From: Asterias amurensis | Lineage: Eukaryota > Echinodermata > Asteroidea > Forcipulatida > Asteriidae | Direction: 5' to 3' | Length of the DNA: 64,000 bases | Assembly: GCF_032118995.1 (NCBI RefSeq) | Contig: NC_092669.1 | Location: forward strand, 806,001 to 870,000 | Part shown: positions 13,612 to 26,231 of the stretch, one piece after another | Layout: each line of letters begins with the position of its first letter | Numbering within the stretch: position 1 is the stretch's first letter | The notes under the pieces: model-generated | Told to the model about the DNA's origin: nothing | The model's database searches: none | The model's input: the letters and a program-made list of their open reading frames with translations, nothing else | Program-made: the position numbers and the translations under genes

Positions 13612-13946
13612 CGATTTAGGGGTTCCTTAAACAAATCTGAGAGGCACATTATTTTTGGGGTTCCTTAAACAAATCTGAGAGGCACATTTTGGGATTTCTT
13701 ACTTGGGGTTCCTTAAACAAATCTGAGAGGCAGATTTGGGGGTTCCTTAAACAAATCTGAGAGGCAGATTTGGGGGTTCCTTAAACAAATCTGAGAGGCA
13801 GATTTGGGGGTTCCTAAAACAAATCTGAGAGGCAGATTTGGGGGTTCCTTAAACAAATTTGAGAGGCAGATTTGAGGGGTTTCTTAGAAATCTGAAAGAC
13901 AGATTTGAGGGGTTTCTTAGAAATCTGAGAGGCAGATTTAGGGGTT
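13612..13946 (+). repeat. Minisatellite, about 33-base unit, about 9 copies
   Basis: Unit GGGGTTCCTTAAACAAATC followed by TGAGAGGCAGATTT. The copies drift at the right end (GGGGTTTCTTAGAAATC). Confidence 0.9.
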
Positions 13947-14239
13947 CATGAAGCCTTTTATTCAATTGCAAAACACTGGTCTTGTCCAGTCACAAGTTCA
14001 CCGTCTAACACTAAAACTATAAGCCTTGTGGCCTGTCCTCCAGTATACAATTTGAGCCTTGACGAGTATCCTAAACAAAACCTTCTTTAACCATGAAGAA
14101 AATTAATTCAAGATCTAATTTCCTACCTCCATGGTCAAACGTTGAGAGCTGTCTCCACAAAAATGACATCACCCAATTACGCTTACACCCAATAAACCCA
14201 TCATATAAAAAGCTACCATGAGCTAATTAAGAAAAAGGC

Positions 14240-14800
14240 AACAGAAAAGCCTTGGTCTCAGACTCTTACTCTTAGTCATCAAGACATTTCAATGGTCTAA
14301 GAACCTCTAGAGTAGCCGCTCTCAAATGAATCTACCAAATGAACTTTCCCAAGAAACAAACCAATCAAACACAACAAAAACAATACAGAGGCAACTAGCT
14401 TTAAGACAACAACACAATTAGTACAGGTCTACATGTATTGGACAATGAAAAGAAATTTTAATTAGCTAAGAACATTTAGAAATGAACACGCTAAAAAAAA
14501 ACCTATAAAATGAATTCTCCCATTAAATAAACACTCACCAAACTACCAAAAAACACAACAGAAGTCAACTAGCTTAGAGGCAACAGCACAATCATTAGTC
14601 TGTCTGAGATGCTCACCAAGAAATTTGAATGAGCTAAGAAAAAATATCACTTTCAAACGAAATCTTTCAATTCAACTGAACTCTCTCATCAAAAGGTAAC
14701 ACAGAAGGAAACAGTGTTGGTCTCTTTCTGAGAGGCTCATCAAGAAATTTCAATGATCTAAGCAGATCTCCGCTGACCCCTCAGACGACCGCTGACCCCT
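14240..14800 (+). repeat. Degenerate tandem repeat, about 3-4 copies
   Basis: Blocks like TCAAGAAATTTCAATGATC recur at about 14278, 14449, 14616 and 14730, with CAACTAGCTT and CAACAGCACAAT blocks between. Spacing is about 120-170 bases. Confidence 0.6.
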
Positions 14801-15034
14801 CAGATGACCACTCCAACTTAAAACCAATACAAATTGGCCACAGTGTCCACTTACACCTTTCACCAGACACTCCAGACCAGCTTCCCTCTTCACTGAATGG
14901 AATTCCATCTCTTCATAATAATCTTAGCATCTGATCATTTCTCTCTATTAGCCTCCAACAGCCCTAACCTTTCAGGCAGATTATCTGTTTAGCAAGGGGT
15001 GGACCTCCAGGCTGTGTAAGAAGCAGGATCCACT

Positions 15035-15296
15035 CCAAGAGGATAGGGTGTGATTAAAGGGACAGTGCAGATGTGGTTCAGTCAAGACGTGGTCCCGTCA
15101 AAACGCGGCATTAAAGGGAAAGTATATAGCTTTCTCCTGAAGAGGAGCAGAGTATACTGTGCAAGAGGGATCCACTCGGAGAGGATAGGGTGTGTTTAAA
15201 GGGACAGTGCAGACCGTGGTTCAATAAAACACAGCATTAAAGGGAAAGTATACAGCTTTCTTCTTAAAAGGAGCAGAGTATACTGTTTGAAACGTC
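15035..15296 (+). repeat. Tandem duplication, about 125-base unit
   Basis: AGAGGATAGGGTGTG, AAAGGGACAGTGCAGA, GCATTAAAGGGAAAGTATA and GGAGCAGAGTATACTG occur twice in the same order. Confidence 0.85.
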
Positions 15297-16062
15297 AAGA
15301 CCACACCGGCTCTTTTCAGAGCCAACACTCCCACAAAAGAGTTTACCCATGGTTGTACTTGCAAGTTTACTACGATGGAAAGTATACGTTTGTTTTGGGG
15401 AACTGTTTGATTGTTTTAATCCTATATAAATAATATATAGACACTCCAGACTCCTGAAAGGGCACAGTAATTTCCCTCTGATAAGGGGCACTTCTGTTGG
15501 GGGCAAAATGTCAATTTGCATTGAAACCTTGCAGAGGACAGCAAAAGCACAGGGCACACTGGCACTTGCTGTGGGTGCATTGGGTCATGGGTTATTAAGA
15601 GACCTTATAATACAATAAAACTAACCTGTGAAACTTTCATTTCAAAAGGTGGTTTCGTTTTTCATAAACCAACGCAAATACACACAAAGGCCATAGACAA
15701 GGGCATGGAGGCAAGTAAGCCTGATGACAGCCAGACACAAGACAAAGCCGGGACAAAGTCTCTTTAACGCCAAGTCAAGATTTTTAAAATCCTGACCTTC
15801 CTTCTACCACTCCTTTAAGACGGTTCTGAATTTAGCTGCCTACCATTTTCACCTCCCGTGGTTTCATGTGTGTATTTCTGAACACCAAACAATTGGGACT
15901 AGTCGTTGACCTATAATTTCCTAAAGGATTCAAGTCCGAAGGTGAAATTGTATGATTTTAGAAACGCTAGGCTTCTCTGTTTGAGCCTTCTCGGAACCAG
16001 GGCATCATATTCAGTTTCTAAACAGCCTGTGGAAATTTGTGGCATGAGAGTTTGAGCATAGT

Positions 16063-16463
16063 TTAAAGGACCCTGACATGTTTGGTAAAAGTCAAAGACC
16101 AGTCTACCCACCTTGTGTATCTCAACATATGCATAAAATAACAACCTGTGAAAATGTGGGCTCAATTGGTCATTAAAGTTGCAAGAAAATAATGACAGAA
16201 AAAACCACCCTTGTTTCACAAATTTGTGTGCTTTCAGACGCCTGTGAAACAGCTTCAGGCATGATGATGAAGTCTTTCTCACAGGTTCAAATATTTTAGT
16301 GAGAAATTTCCTCTCTCTCAAAAACTTTATTACTTCAGAGAGAGTTGTTTCTCACAATGTTTTATACTGCCAACAGCTCTCTGTTGCTCGCTACCAAGTA
16401 CCAGTAAGTTTTTTATGGTAATATATATTTTGATTAATTACCAATAGTGTCCAGTACCTTTAA
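16063..16463 (-). mobile_element. TTAA family A variant, diverged
   Basis: TTAA at both ends (16063-16066, 16460-16463). The termini have drifted (AGGACCCTGACATGTTTGG) but the interior matches family A. Confidence 0.8.
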
Positions 16464-16989
16464 GAGGAGCTACCAGCTTTGCTACTCCACTGGGAGATGT
16501 CATATACACTAAAACAATGTCTTGGAAGTGATATTTGATAAGTTAATCCTTCAAAATATCCCTGGTGTAATTCTAGACAAGATCTCGACCCATATCTCCC
16601 ATTCAACCTTCCTTAGTGAGACAGTTTTGACTAAGTACCCCAAAAAAGTCGGAAAAGGTTCAAAATAACAAAGGTCGTTGGATTGAATCCCACCGGAGTA
16701 ATATGCCAATTTGATTTGTTCGCAGAAGAACTCCGGTAAGTACTGAGTATACAGTGCTTACACACATCGGTGTATATGGGTAAAAACCAAAATGAATAAC
16801 AAAGACATAGTGTATTTCTTTCTTACTCATTTTGGTTTTTACCCTAGACAAAGTTAACGAAAACAAATTGATAAAGGCCTGACATCAAAACAGAAGGTCA
16901 TTACCGATTTGTGCATTACGGTTATGATCATGTGAATAATTTTGGTAAGTAATTCAACAGCTATTTTTTTTTTTCAAAAGATGACTTAC

Positions 16990-17104
16990 CTGACAAAAAT
17001 TGTAGTACTCTAAATAAACATTCCTTGAGAAGAAAAGACGACTTTCAGTTCCTCATGGAGACGACGATCTCCCCTCAGCAACGGCTTCACATCCACAGTG
17101 TACC
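16990..17104 (-). other. Possible non-coding 5' exon
   Basis: On the minus strand this 115-base stretch is preceded by a splice acceptor (CTTTCAG) and followed by a strong donor (CAG then GTAAGT). All three frames contain stops, so it can only be untranslated. It could be a 5'UTR exon of the tetraspanin whose coding part starts at 5221. The link is inferred from strand and order only. Confidence 0.35.
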
Positions 17105-17184
17105 CTGAAAGATTTCAGAAGTATTTTCTTATCAAATGGTGGATTAAAAATTGCATATTTACGAACATAAAATGTACATAAGAC

Positions 17185-17373
17185 CAGGGCTCAACTTCAT
17201 AGAACTGCTTAAGCACAAAAAGTAGCCAAGCACAACAAGATTATGCTTATCAGAATAAGGTTACCAGCCAAACTACTATTTCACATGTATAATTTGTGAC
17301 TGGTATCCTGCTCTACTCTGCTTAGCAGACAGCATTGTTAAGCATAGAGCAGCTGTATATGAAACTAGGCCCT
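17185..17373. mobile_element. GGGCCC-type foldback miniature element, variant
   Basis: Variant of the same family with the interior GAATAAGGTTACCAGCC and TGTGACTGGTATCCTG; both ends are recognisable. Confidence 0.7.
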
Positions 17374-17635
17374 GGCATCTGATGCCTTGTTGTTGCCCTT
17401 GTTGCCCTGGTCTTGGCCTTTATTGCCTCATGTGTTGATTTTTATTGCCCTTGGAAAAAACACTGGGCCTTTTAATACTGAGTACAACAGCAAGGGCTGA
17501 CATATATGTCTGTAAAGTACATTACACCAGCATCTATAGACTTTTCACGGAAATTTAACAACAACTTTGCTGTTATATCATGTTACACAACCCTGACCTT
17601 CTATCTATCCACCCCTGAAAAAATAAATGGTTGGG

Positions 17636-18003
17636 TAGTGTCGTGGCCGAATTCAAACTCTGGTGTTTCTGATCAGCAGAGTGTGGGTTTGAATCCCCAG
17701 CCATGACACTTATTGCTTCGTCCTTCGGATGGGACGTAAAGCCGTTAGTCCAATGTGTTAAGTAAGCCTAACGCATGTAGAAGAACCCAGTGCACTTATC
17801 GAAAAGAGAGGGGGTTCGTGGCTGTGGCTGCTGTATGCGCGGTAGCACCTTGTAAACTCTTATAAGGTGTTAAATATTGGGTCTCAGAATTCATCACTGC
17901 AATCTCTCTGAAAGTTTGTATATACTCAGCGCCTTGAGTACCTTGTTTGGTAGATACGTGCGCTTAATAAAACTTTGATATTATTATTAGTAGTAGTATT
18001 ATT
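17636..18003 (+). mobile_element. tRNA-Ser-like SINE
   Basis: The head contains GTGTCGTGGCCGAATTC (A box), GGTTTGAATCC (B box) and a matching acceptor stem (GTGTCGTGG with CCATGACAC). The body has the TTCGGATGGGACGTAAAGCC motif, widespread in animal SINEs, and the tail is (ATT)n. Near full length. Confidence 0.85.
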
Positions 18004-18169
18004 GGTATCACACGACAACTTTTCATATTTTCATCTCCACAAAAAGGAAAAACAATATATTGAGACTAAATAAATGTACGCATTCCTTTCATAAAAATAA
18101 TAATAATTCTGAAAATGATCCCTGTGCCTCACAAACAAACAAAAACAACATCAGCAATTTGATCACATT

Positions 18170-18370
18170 AGGAATAAATAGGTTTTGAACTTGCGCTTGA
18201 AAGCATCCACTGTTGGTGAGGATCTTATGGTCTGTGGTAACTCCAGAGAGTTGGCCCTTTAAATATCATCCGAGATATAAGAAAGCAATAACTACGACTG
18301 ATCATCGCGGTGCTTCTGCGATGACCAAATCTAACGACCGTTCCTTTGGTGAGTCATTGTGAAACGGCCC
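18170..18370 (+). mobile_element. Degenerate dispersed repeat
   Basis: GGTTTTGAACTTGCGCTTG, CTCCAGAGAGTTGG and the following block follow the order seen in the repeat at 59345-59625. It begins about 170 bases after the SINE tail at 18003. Confidence 0.35.
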
Positions 18371-19700
18371 GAGGATCATTTTGTAATCTTCAAGAACGCT
18401 CCATTATTTAATTGTCATTTTCTGACTCAGTTTTTATCTTAATGCATGAACAAATTGCCGCCGTGTCGTCGAGTGGAGGGGTGGATTGTGCAATTTAGTT
18501 TTTCTCAGAAGTGTTTTCATTTGAAGTAATCCCTTTGACTGTTTTTTTTTGTATCATTTTGTTTCGGGGCTGCATAAATTCAGTGAGAATTCTCATAGTT
18601 CTTTGTCAGTGTACATAAAGAGCTACACGTACATGAAAAAGAAGACAATATTTTTCGTCTTCGTAACTTGAATCAATCTTTAAAAATGAAAACCATCTCC
18701 TTAAAGTTGAGGCGACCTTAACTAAAAGTATCACTGTTAATCGCATTTTTGGGTTTCCTGTCAAATTTTAAGACAAATCTTCAGCTACACAAAATCTTCA
18801 GCTACACATGTACAAGCCTGACAGTATTTCTTTTTTTAAATGAAGCGCTTCTCGGACAAATTAAAATTACATACATCTTTCTGAATGTCAAAGCACTTAC
18901 AATTTTACACCTATAACTTTCACAAGTGCACATGTAATAATTCCAGGGAAACTTGGCCGACAGCGACCAATTAGAATTCAGCAGTATCCCAAATTATTAG
19001 TTCCGTCACAGGGAGTTTGAAAAGCTGAGTAAACATGCAATACGAGGTTGGGCTGGAAGTTATAGCGTTTACATTTGTACGGTCCGACTGCAATAACATC
19101 AATTTAAACAGATAGGTAGGTGTCATATTTCTTTTTTCTTTTTTAGTTTGTGTTTTCTCTTCCAAACTTCCTCTCATAGAAACGAGCTGCTAACATTTTG
19201 TCTTGCAATCAGGGAAATATTTAGATATCTAGTAATAAACCACAAGGGAAACTGACTGGGAAACATTTAGAATTACATTCAATATAATATGAATAAAGGT
19301 TCCACAGTCAGGGAGATTTTCAATTTTGTCCATCAGAACATGGAACGGTTGATTATTTTATGGACAATTTCCTGCAGTATCAAGGAGAGTTGTGTTACTG
19401 GAAATTACGTCCAAGGCATGTTTTTATTGTGTAGGGGGCCCTACTTAATTAAGATTCTCTTCTAAGGATTTCGTTTTGATCCTGCGGGGATCCAGACATC
19501 TGAGTTTACTTAGAGCAAGACGTCTTCAGAGACTTTGAGGTACAGTTTACTTGTAATCGTTCTTAAAATTAATAATAAATAATAAAACACTGGTAAGAAA
19601 CATACAGCAGCTTTTGAAAGTATAAAGCATTTTGAGAAATATTTCAACTCAAAATAATGTGGTTATGTAAGAAAATATGCCAATTTTTATAGAGTTTTAC

Positions 19701-19823
19701 CTTTTCTGTTGAGAGAAAATTTTAGTAGGTTTCTCCCGTCTCCTTCCACAGCTCCACAGAATTCTGTCAAAAACGACCAACTCTGTTTTGACAGCGTCTA
19801 AGATGGCTGTGGAACATCAGAAT
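19701..19823 (-). other. Possible non-coding 5' exon
   Basis: On the minus strand it is preceded by a long pyrimidine tract ending in CTCTTAG and followed by AAAAG then GTAAAA. Every frame has stops. It may be an upstream leader exon of the tetraspanin at 1-5221, spliced to 16990-17104. No independent support. Confidence 0.28.
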
Positions 19824-20884
19824 CTAAGAGAGAAAAATAAACAGAAGAAAAGAAGAAAATGAAAAATCGATGCTCATCATACATATTTACTTCTCTTTCA
19901 TACATTTATTTCTCTCTTGGGGCTTTGTGCCAACTTTTTTAACACAACGGGGAAACCAACTTGGTCCTCCCATGGCAAAACAGCCCAGCTCGAAAAATTA
20001 CATTTTGAAAACGCAAGTTCAGAGATAAACTGTTTGGCCAGACAAATGGGACAGAAATGCATAAAGAGGCTGAGATGACATGTTTATATTCACATCCATA
20101 CACAGCATGCCGTTGAAACTTTGAAATGGAAACTCGTCTAGATCCAATCGATTTAACAAGAAGTGTTTCTCTGAAGAGTCTCTTACTGCCTTCCAGTAAA
20201 AAAAAAATGTTAGAGTTCTTGCTTCTCTAAGACTGCCGTAAACTTTTCGCCTCGCTGTGTGACACAGTCTTTAAAGTCAAGACTCTCAAATGTTGTACTG
20301 TTTCTATTCTTCATGGTTAACAAATCAATTCAAATCAATTATTGTTGTTTTTACCAGTGCACACGGAAGAGCATTCAGTTAAACTCTCACATTTCCCAAA
20401 AGAAACGTCATAATTATTCATTTGACATGATGTCATCGGCGATGTCACTCATGATGTCTAATTGCCTTTAAACATCAATACCGGATTTCTCCACCAGCAT
20501 CCAACGTCAAGATGTCGGATTTCCCGAGAAACCTCGCTCAATAGTCGGGCAGCTGCTAGACACAAAAGCATCGGCAAAACGAGATGCGTACCGATAAGTC
20601 ATCTAGGTATACAATATTGTACGTCCTTGGCTCAATAAACCTCATTAATCATTGGGACACCAATGAAAGCAAAGTACCAACAGACATTGTCACAACACAC
20701 ACTATGATTCACCGTATCTTGTTTGCTGATCGCAATTTGGAGCAAGAGGATAAATGGGTTTTTATTTATAAATGTTAACCTAAATTAGATAAATTGTATA
20801 ATTGGTTGAATTTAAAATCTTCCTGATGATCAGAATTAAGAATTAAATATCTAGAAGAATTTGCATCATGCCTGTACGCTTTGT

Positions 20885-21040
20885 TTTTGAAAGGACAAGG
20901 GCAACACGGCTTCTTCTCCTTGGAGGGCACCCTATAAGGAATTAGTAATTTCTACTGTAGCATTTTCAAGGGCACCAAGGCAATGACCAGGGGGCATGGA
21001 GGCAATCACCTCTGATACTTTTGGAAGTATCAGGCCTGAA
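20885..21040 (+). mobile_element. Dispersed repeat with AAGGGCACCAAGGCAATG
   Basis: One of many copies of a family marked by GGGCACC-AAGGCAATGACCAGG and a nearby AGGCCTG. Others are listed separately. Confidence 0.5.
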
Positions 21041-22689
21041 TCTGAATCATTTCTATTTTAAGGAGTGGGTGGTTAGTTGGATTATGTCTAGCCCTTGTTT
21101 GAAGATGGTTGTGTAGACAAGGTGGTGTGCGAGACTGTTCTGTTTGAAACAGCTGAACATTAGAGTAAATCTACAACTCTCAGATTACTCACTTTATATA
21201 CATGTAGGTAACCGTATACATGTTTAAACTCATTCCTGTTCACCCAAAATCTGTATTTACCTGGTTTATTGTCTTTCTAGAGCCTATAGTCGAACAGTTT
21301 ATGACAAAGAGACGTCAAAGCTCCTCCATCCACTCAATGGGATTATGAAATTAACGATAATTTCCTAATATAAAATTAACAGGAAATGTTAATCTGTCGA
21401 GCTAAATCCATTGATATCCATTCCTTAAGATGACAAATTGACTCCTTATCCCCTGCCCTCCCCTCCCTTCCTCAACTCAATTCATCATGACAGGAAATTA
21501 ATCGTTCATAGAGTCCTCCTTTACCAGTGAAAGCGGGGGACCAATCAAACGACGGTCGTGGAGGTGAATACGTAAATTGGGTTTGGTTTACTCAATAGAA
21601 GACAAACATATGTTTTGGGATCGTGCACTCACAATCACTGATAGTCAAAAAGACATTATGTAGTGTTTAGTTTGCTATTAAGGTTGCATATTCTACGGGA
21701 ATATTTAAGCAAAAATTACAGGCTAAAAATGTGTTGTTTGCATGGATGTGATAGGCTGTGAAAGCATGCGAATGAAAGCATGCGAGCTCAAAAACGTGAG
21801 CATGAAGCCCAATATTAACATTTATCTTTGGTTTCTTAAAGTCCTACTCTATATCTGGGGCGTTATTATATGGTTATATATCCATTGCTTTTAAAGTTTG
21901 TTCTTAAAAAAAAAACATGAAAAAAACCCAGAATTTTCTTCTTCTTTTTTGAGGCAAAAACAAAACTGAATTTCGTTTAAAAACAGAGAAATTACATCCC
22001 TGTGTTCGAACGACTGGAATGTCTTCTATTGCTGATGATGATCTAAACATATATGCAAATATTCTAGAACATAAGTTGTGCAATAGGTTTTTTAAATATG
22101 CAGGTCTGGTTTTGCTATATAAATCATTCACATCTATGTAATTAACTGCCACAGAAAAAGATACAATAACAAATTAATACCCAGGACAATTAATTTGATG
22201 ACATATTGGCATTCTTCTCTAGTTATTGTCTGACCCATCAACATCATCCATCATTGTTTTGACAGACAGGTGTAAGTGTGTGAATGCATTATATGCCAGC
22301 CTGCATTTAGCCTTTTTGAAAAATGGTAATTGCATTGCACTGTCTGGTTTGGGTGGATGTGATCAGATTCACCCAAACCTGCTAGTGTTTTAGTATCGTG
22401 TTGTCTGCCATTAAAAATGGCTTGTGTGCTTATATGGTGTGGTGAAGCACACAGTCAACCCTCCTACTGTCTGACCATTCAATTATCCACAGTGGTTTTG
22501 AATGTTAGCCTGTAAAGTAATATCATGTGGTAAATGCAGCTACATAGTTCACTATCAACCCTCCTACTGTGTGACCATCCAATATCATCCACAGAGCAGG
22601 CCTGGGCCCAATTTCATGGCTCTGCTTACCGGCAAATTCTGCGCTTACAAATCTTTCACGGAGGCAACGAAGGTGATTGCCACCATGCC

Positions 22690-22845
22690 CCCTGGGGTGG
22701 ATTTCACAAAGAGTTAGGACTAGTCTTATCTCGAGTTAGGACCGGTTACTCGTCCTAACTTAGGACTATCCATGCAAATTGTATATCTCCTAGGACTAGT
22801 CCTAAGTTAGGACTAGTCCTAACTTTTTGTGAAATCGACCCCTGG
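22690..22845. mobile_element. Palindromic miniature element, GGATTTCACAAAGAG type
   Basis: About 155 bases: GTGGATTTCACAAAGAGTTAG at the left is mirrored by AACTTTTTGTGAAATCGACC at the right. The interior has tandem GTCCTAAC-type motifs that also pair. Confidence 0.8.
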
Positions 22846-24948
22846 TCATTGCCTTGGTGCCCTTGAAATGCTCCAGTAGAAAATTACAATTTCCTCCTAG
22901 GGGAAGCATACAGGCCTGACAGGGGTTTGGGATGCACTTGATGACAGCCTACAATCAATCGCGTCTGATTCTGGGCCCACTACTAGAAGCACCTTACAAG
23001 TAATACACCCCAACCCAGGAACACCTGGAAGATTTTGAAAAGTGGCCGCCTCAGATATAAAGTAGCTTCAGAGAAGACTAGTAGATTGTTCAGCATTTTA
23101 GTCACGAATCACTAAATACCGAGAATCGAGTCGGACTCAAAACCCAGACTCGAGTCAACAACAACACTACCTTTAAAAAGCGTCCACCTGGTCACAAAAA
23201 CAACAACCTCTATCCCAACCTGCCCTTTAAATCAACCACTTGGTCGTATACAGCAAGTATCTTCGGGCGCAACGCAGACAGTACCCTAATGGTTTAAGTG
23301 CCGCAGTTAGAATTCGCCATGGATCTCAGCAAACGCCGGGGTTGCATGAATTTTTATCGGCTTAAAAATACACGCCGCCGATCGCTGAGCAAAACTCTCC
23401 CCTGCTGGGGGAATCTTGTATTTTTATGCCAATAGGAGCTTAAAGGGCAGGTGTGGCACTGATAAAGTTACTGAAGTGTACCCTGGGGTTTAATGTTGAG
23501 TGGACTTTAAAGGGCAAGTGTTATCGAGGAAATTATGTGTTGAAATCTGAGTGATGGAAAATTATTAATGACGGAGGAAGCTGTTTGTGTGATAACATAA
23601 ACTATTTAAAGGGACTGTACACGCTTGCTTAGTGGAACCCACTAATTGTTTAAATCCTATAGTTGTACATTGTAGATGTAGGGCCTGCATGTTCAACATA
23701 AAACTGACCTGTGAAAATTTCATTTCAAAAGGTGGTTGCGCTTTTGACATAGAGTCAAGATTCCAGAGCAAATATGTCCATGCAGGAAGTATAATCTGTA
23801 ATTGGAATACTCAATCCGAGAAGCGTTACATTCCTTTTTAAGTTCCCCTCAACATTTTATTGGACATAAAAATTTATATTTTTTTACATAACCACATTAT
23901 TTCAAGGTGAAATGTGTCTTAAATGTTTTATGCTATCGAACGCTGACGTTCGCTTCCAACCAAAAGTTTTTATTGCCAGTAATTATAAGAGTGACTACGA
24001 AACATACATTGTGTACCTTCCCTTCAAGAAAATAGTCTGAAAATAAAATTTGAAGAAAAAAAAGGACCAATTCATAAACCAGCCCTTGAGCCAATCATAA
24101 AAAGTGTATATTTATGTGTAAAAATGCATAGAACACGACATAAACCCTCTAATTACAAAAATTCTTACACAACCAATGCAACGAAAAATCTGTGCGTTTA
24201 TAAACTAACCCCAGTCCTAAATTCCCGTACAGTTTTTAAAAATTCATGGGTGAGGTGGGAAGGTTCGTCGTCGATGTATTCTTGTTTGTACAAGATATTA
24301 TTATGAATAATATAAAACGCAGACAGATGTATTTCAGATCACAGCCAGTGCCTGGGGACATTCAATGTGCGATGAAGCGTAACGTCTAACCATAGATTGA
24401 TGCTCCCTGTCCAACGAAAAAAGAGAATTAATTTCCCCAGGAACATACTAGCATCATTCGCCCCCACTGTGAGACCAATGTTTGTTTTCTTTAGCGAAAG
24501 GATTCATTGTGTTTTTATGGATGCAGTTCGAATCTGAAATTAATAAATTAAAGTTTATTGCTAGGAAGAAAAAAACAAAGGTCGATGGAGACTGATTAAA
24601 TTAATTTGAAATTGTACAGAATGTTTTTTTTTTTTCACAAAATGTTTAGAGATAACTGTTTGGTGATAAAATTGTCATAAACCAAATTATGCAATACCAT
24701 TTCTGAAGTGGGTGGTAGAAAACCATTGCAAAATAAAACGTTTACACTTGAGGATTGAATAGACATTTACCAGAATACATATTTAAAATGTGTTATGTCT
24801 GTTGACTGGGGAACTACAATGACATTTAGGAAAGACCGGCTGTTGTAGGGACAGTACCACTACCGGCAATTCAAGCCCAGTATAAGTTGAGGAGAGGGAC
24901 AGGAAGCCTAAGAGAAACAGAAACCCCAAACTATCAAATATTTTCCTA

Positions 24949-25101
24949 ATAATAGGAGACTTTTGAACACTAGGTGGCAGCAGACTTACCAGGTAAATTT
25001 CCATTGTTCACGTATTTCGGAGCATGCGCATATTACCATGAACAATGGATTTTACCTGGTAAGTCTGCTGCCACCAAGCGTCCTGAAAGTCCCCTATTGA
25101 T
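24949..25101. mobile_element. Strong foldback element
   Basis: The left arm (ATAGGAGACTTTTG..., GGTGGCAGCAGACTTACC, AGGTAAATTTCCATTGTTCA) pairs almost throughout with the right arm ending CCCCTATT. The loop contains GAGCATGCGCA. Confidence 0.8.
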
Positions 25102-25124
25102 AAGACATTCTTTTGGCACATGAT

Positions 25125-25290
25125 CGGACCTTGAAACTTAGAAAGGGCATGGCCATTTTCATTTTGCAAAGGGCACTTCCTTTGCACAATCTTAAAGTTA
25201 ACGGGAAACTTTTGAAGGGGCAAAAAGGCAAAGACCAGGGGCAACGGAGGTCAACTGTATGGTCCGCATGAAATTCCAGGCCTCCATAGT
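25125..25290 (+). mobile_element. Dispersed repeat with GGCAAAGACCAGGGGCAAC
   Basis: Same family as 20885-21040: AAGGGCATGGCCATTTTCATT, AAGGGCACTTCC, then the GACCAGGGGCAAC end. Confidence 0.55.
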
Positions 25291-25898
25291 ACAGGATGAG
25301 ATTACCCCTCCCCACATCCCCACACTTTAAATAAAAGCGATCTGTCGCTGCTGCCATGCACCCTTGTAGCAAGGTTTTAGCAAAGATTTGGTGAAAGGAA
25401 ATCAAACTTTGCTAGAAATTTAAAAACTGGGTGTCCTTGTTCACTTAAGAACCAGTACATTTAAATGACTGGGTGTCCACATTACAACCGGGTGTCAAAA
25501 AACCACCCAGACAACACTACATTCAAACCAAGCCTTTTTCTCTGCAGGGTTCGTTGCTCCAGGGTTTTGCCAATACCCTTTTCTGACAGCTACAGTAAAC
25601 TCTTCGCTGAAACACGAAATGTCGATATCAATGTCAAGTCTATTGATCCCATCCTCTGGATTTTTTTTCTTCAGACGTCTTGATTTAATTTTTGCGCCCC
25701 AACAGTTTCGTCCTTGAACCCTAAATATGGGAATGTGTTCTATCAGTCAGGGGTAGCAGAGTCAATAAGGAGAAAGTACACGAGTTGGTGAGTGGTTTTC
25801 TCGGCACGAATAATTTGCATTTTGTATATTCTAGTTGTGGCACCAAGGACTCTCAGAAAAGTGAACTTGTTCTTAAAATTTTTGAAGTCAGTCCAATA

Positions 25899-26205
25899 TA
25901 TTAATTCAAAATACATTGAATAATACAAAATGTAGCAGACAAAACTCAACTGCTCCTTTTACCCTCCTTTTCTCAGACTACTATAGTCAGGACAAGAAAT
26001 TAATTCAAAACAATGAATAATACTAATATTTGTAGCAGACACAAAATCAACTGCTCTTTTCACCCCCTTATTCCTAGACAACTAAAACTAAAGACAAGAA
26101 ATTAATTCAAAACATTAAACAAAAAAATGTGTAGCTGACAGTACTCCACTGCTCTTTCCACCATCTTATTCTTAGACAACTCAAACTAAGGGCAAGAAAT
26201 GAATT
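25899..26205 (+). repeat. Tandem repeat, about 103-base unit, 3 copies
   Basis: Each unit runs from AATTCAAAAC through TGTAGCAGACA, CAACTGCTCTTTTCACC and TTAGACAACT to GACAAGAAATT. Confidence 0.85.
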
Positions 26206-26222
26206 CAAAACATCTGCTTTCC

Positions 26223-26231
26223 TATAAATAG
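26223..26231 (+). promoter_or_regulatory. Possible TATA box
   Basis: TATAAATAG followed about 30 bases later by CATGCACACATTC and a GC-richer stretch (26280-26360). No open frame follows. On the minus strand CTTGTAAGGG near 26330 could be a donor. Both readings are weak. Confidence 0.2.

Larger units (their letters stand above)
5323..16989. other. Non-coding stretch left of the candidate leader exons
   Basis: No exon I can support. It contains the mobile elements and tandem repeats listed, a C run at about 10119-10132, and unclassified AT-rich sequence at 9000-11300. Probably intron or upstream sequence of the first tetraspanin. Confidence 0.6.

Noticed and set aside
13612..13946. CRISPR-like repeats, also at 38893-39785
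   Set aside because: These are direct tandem repeats without unique spacers, in animal DNA.
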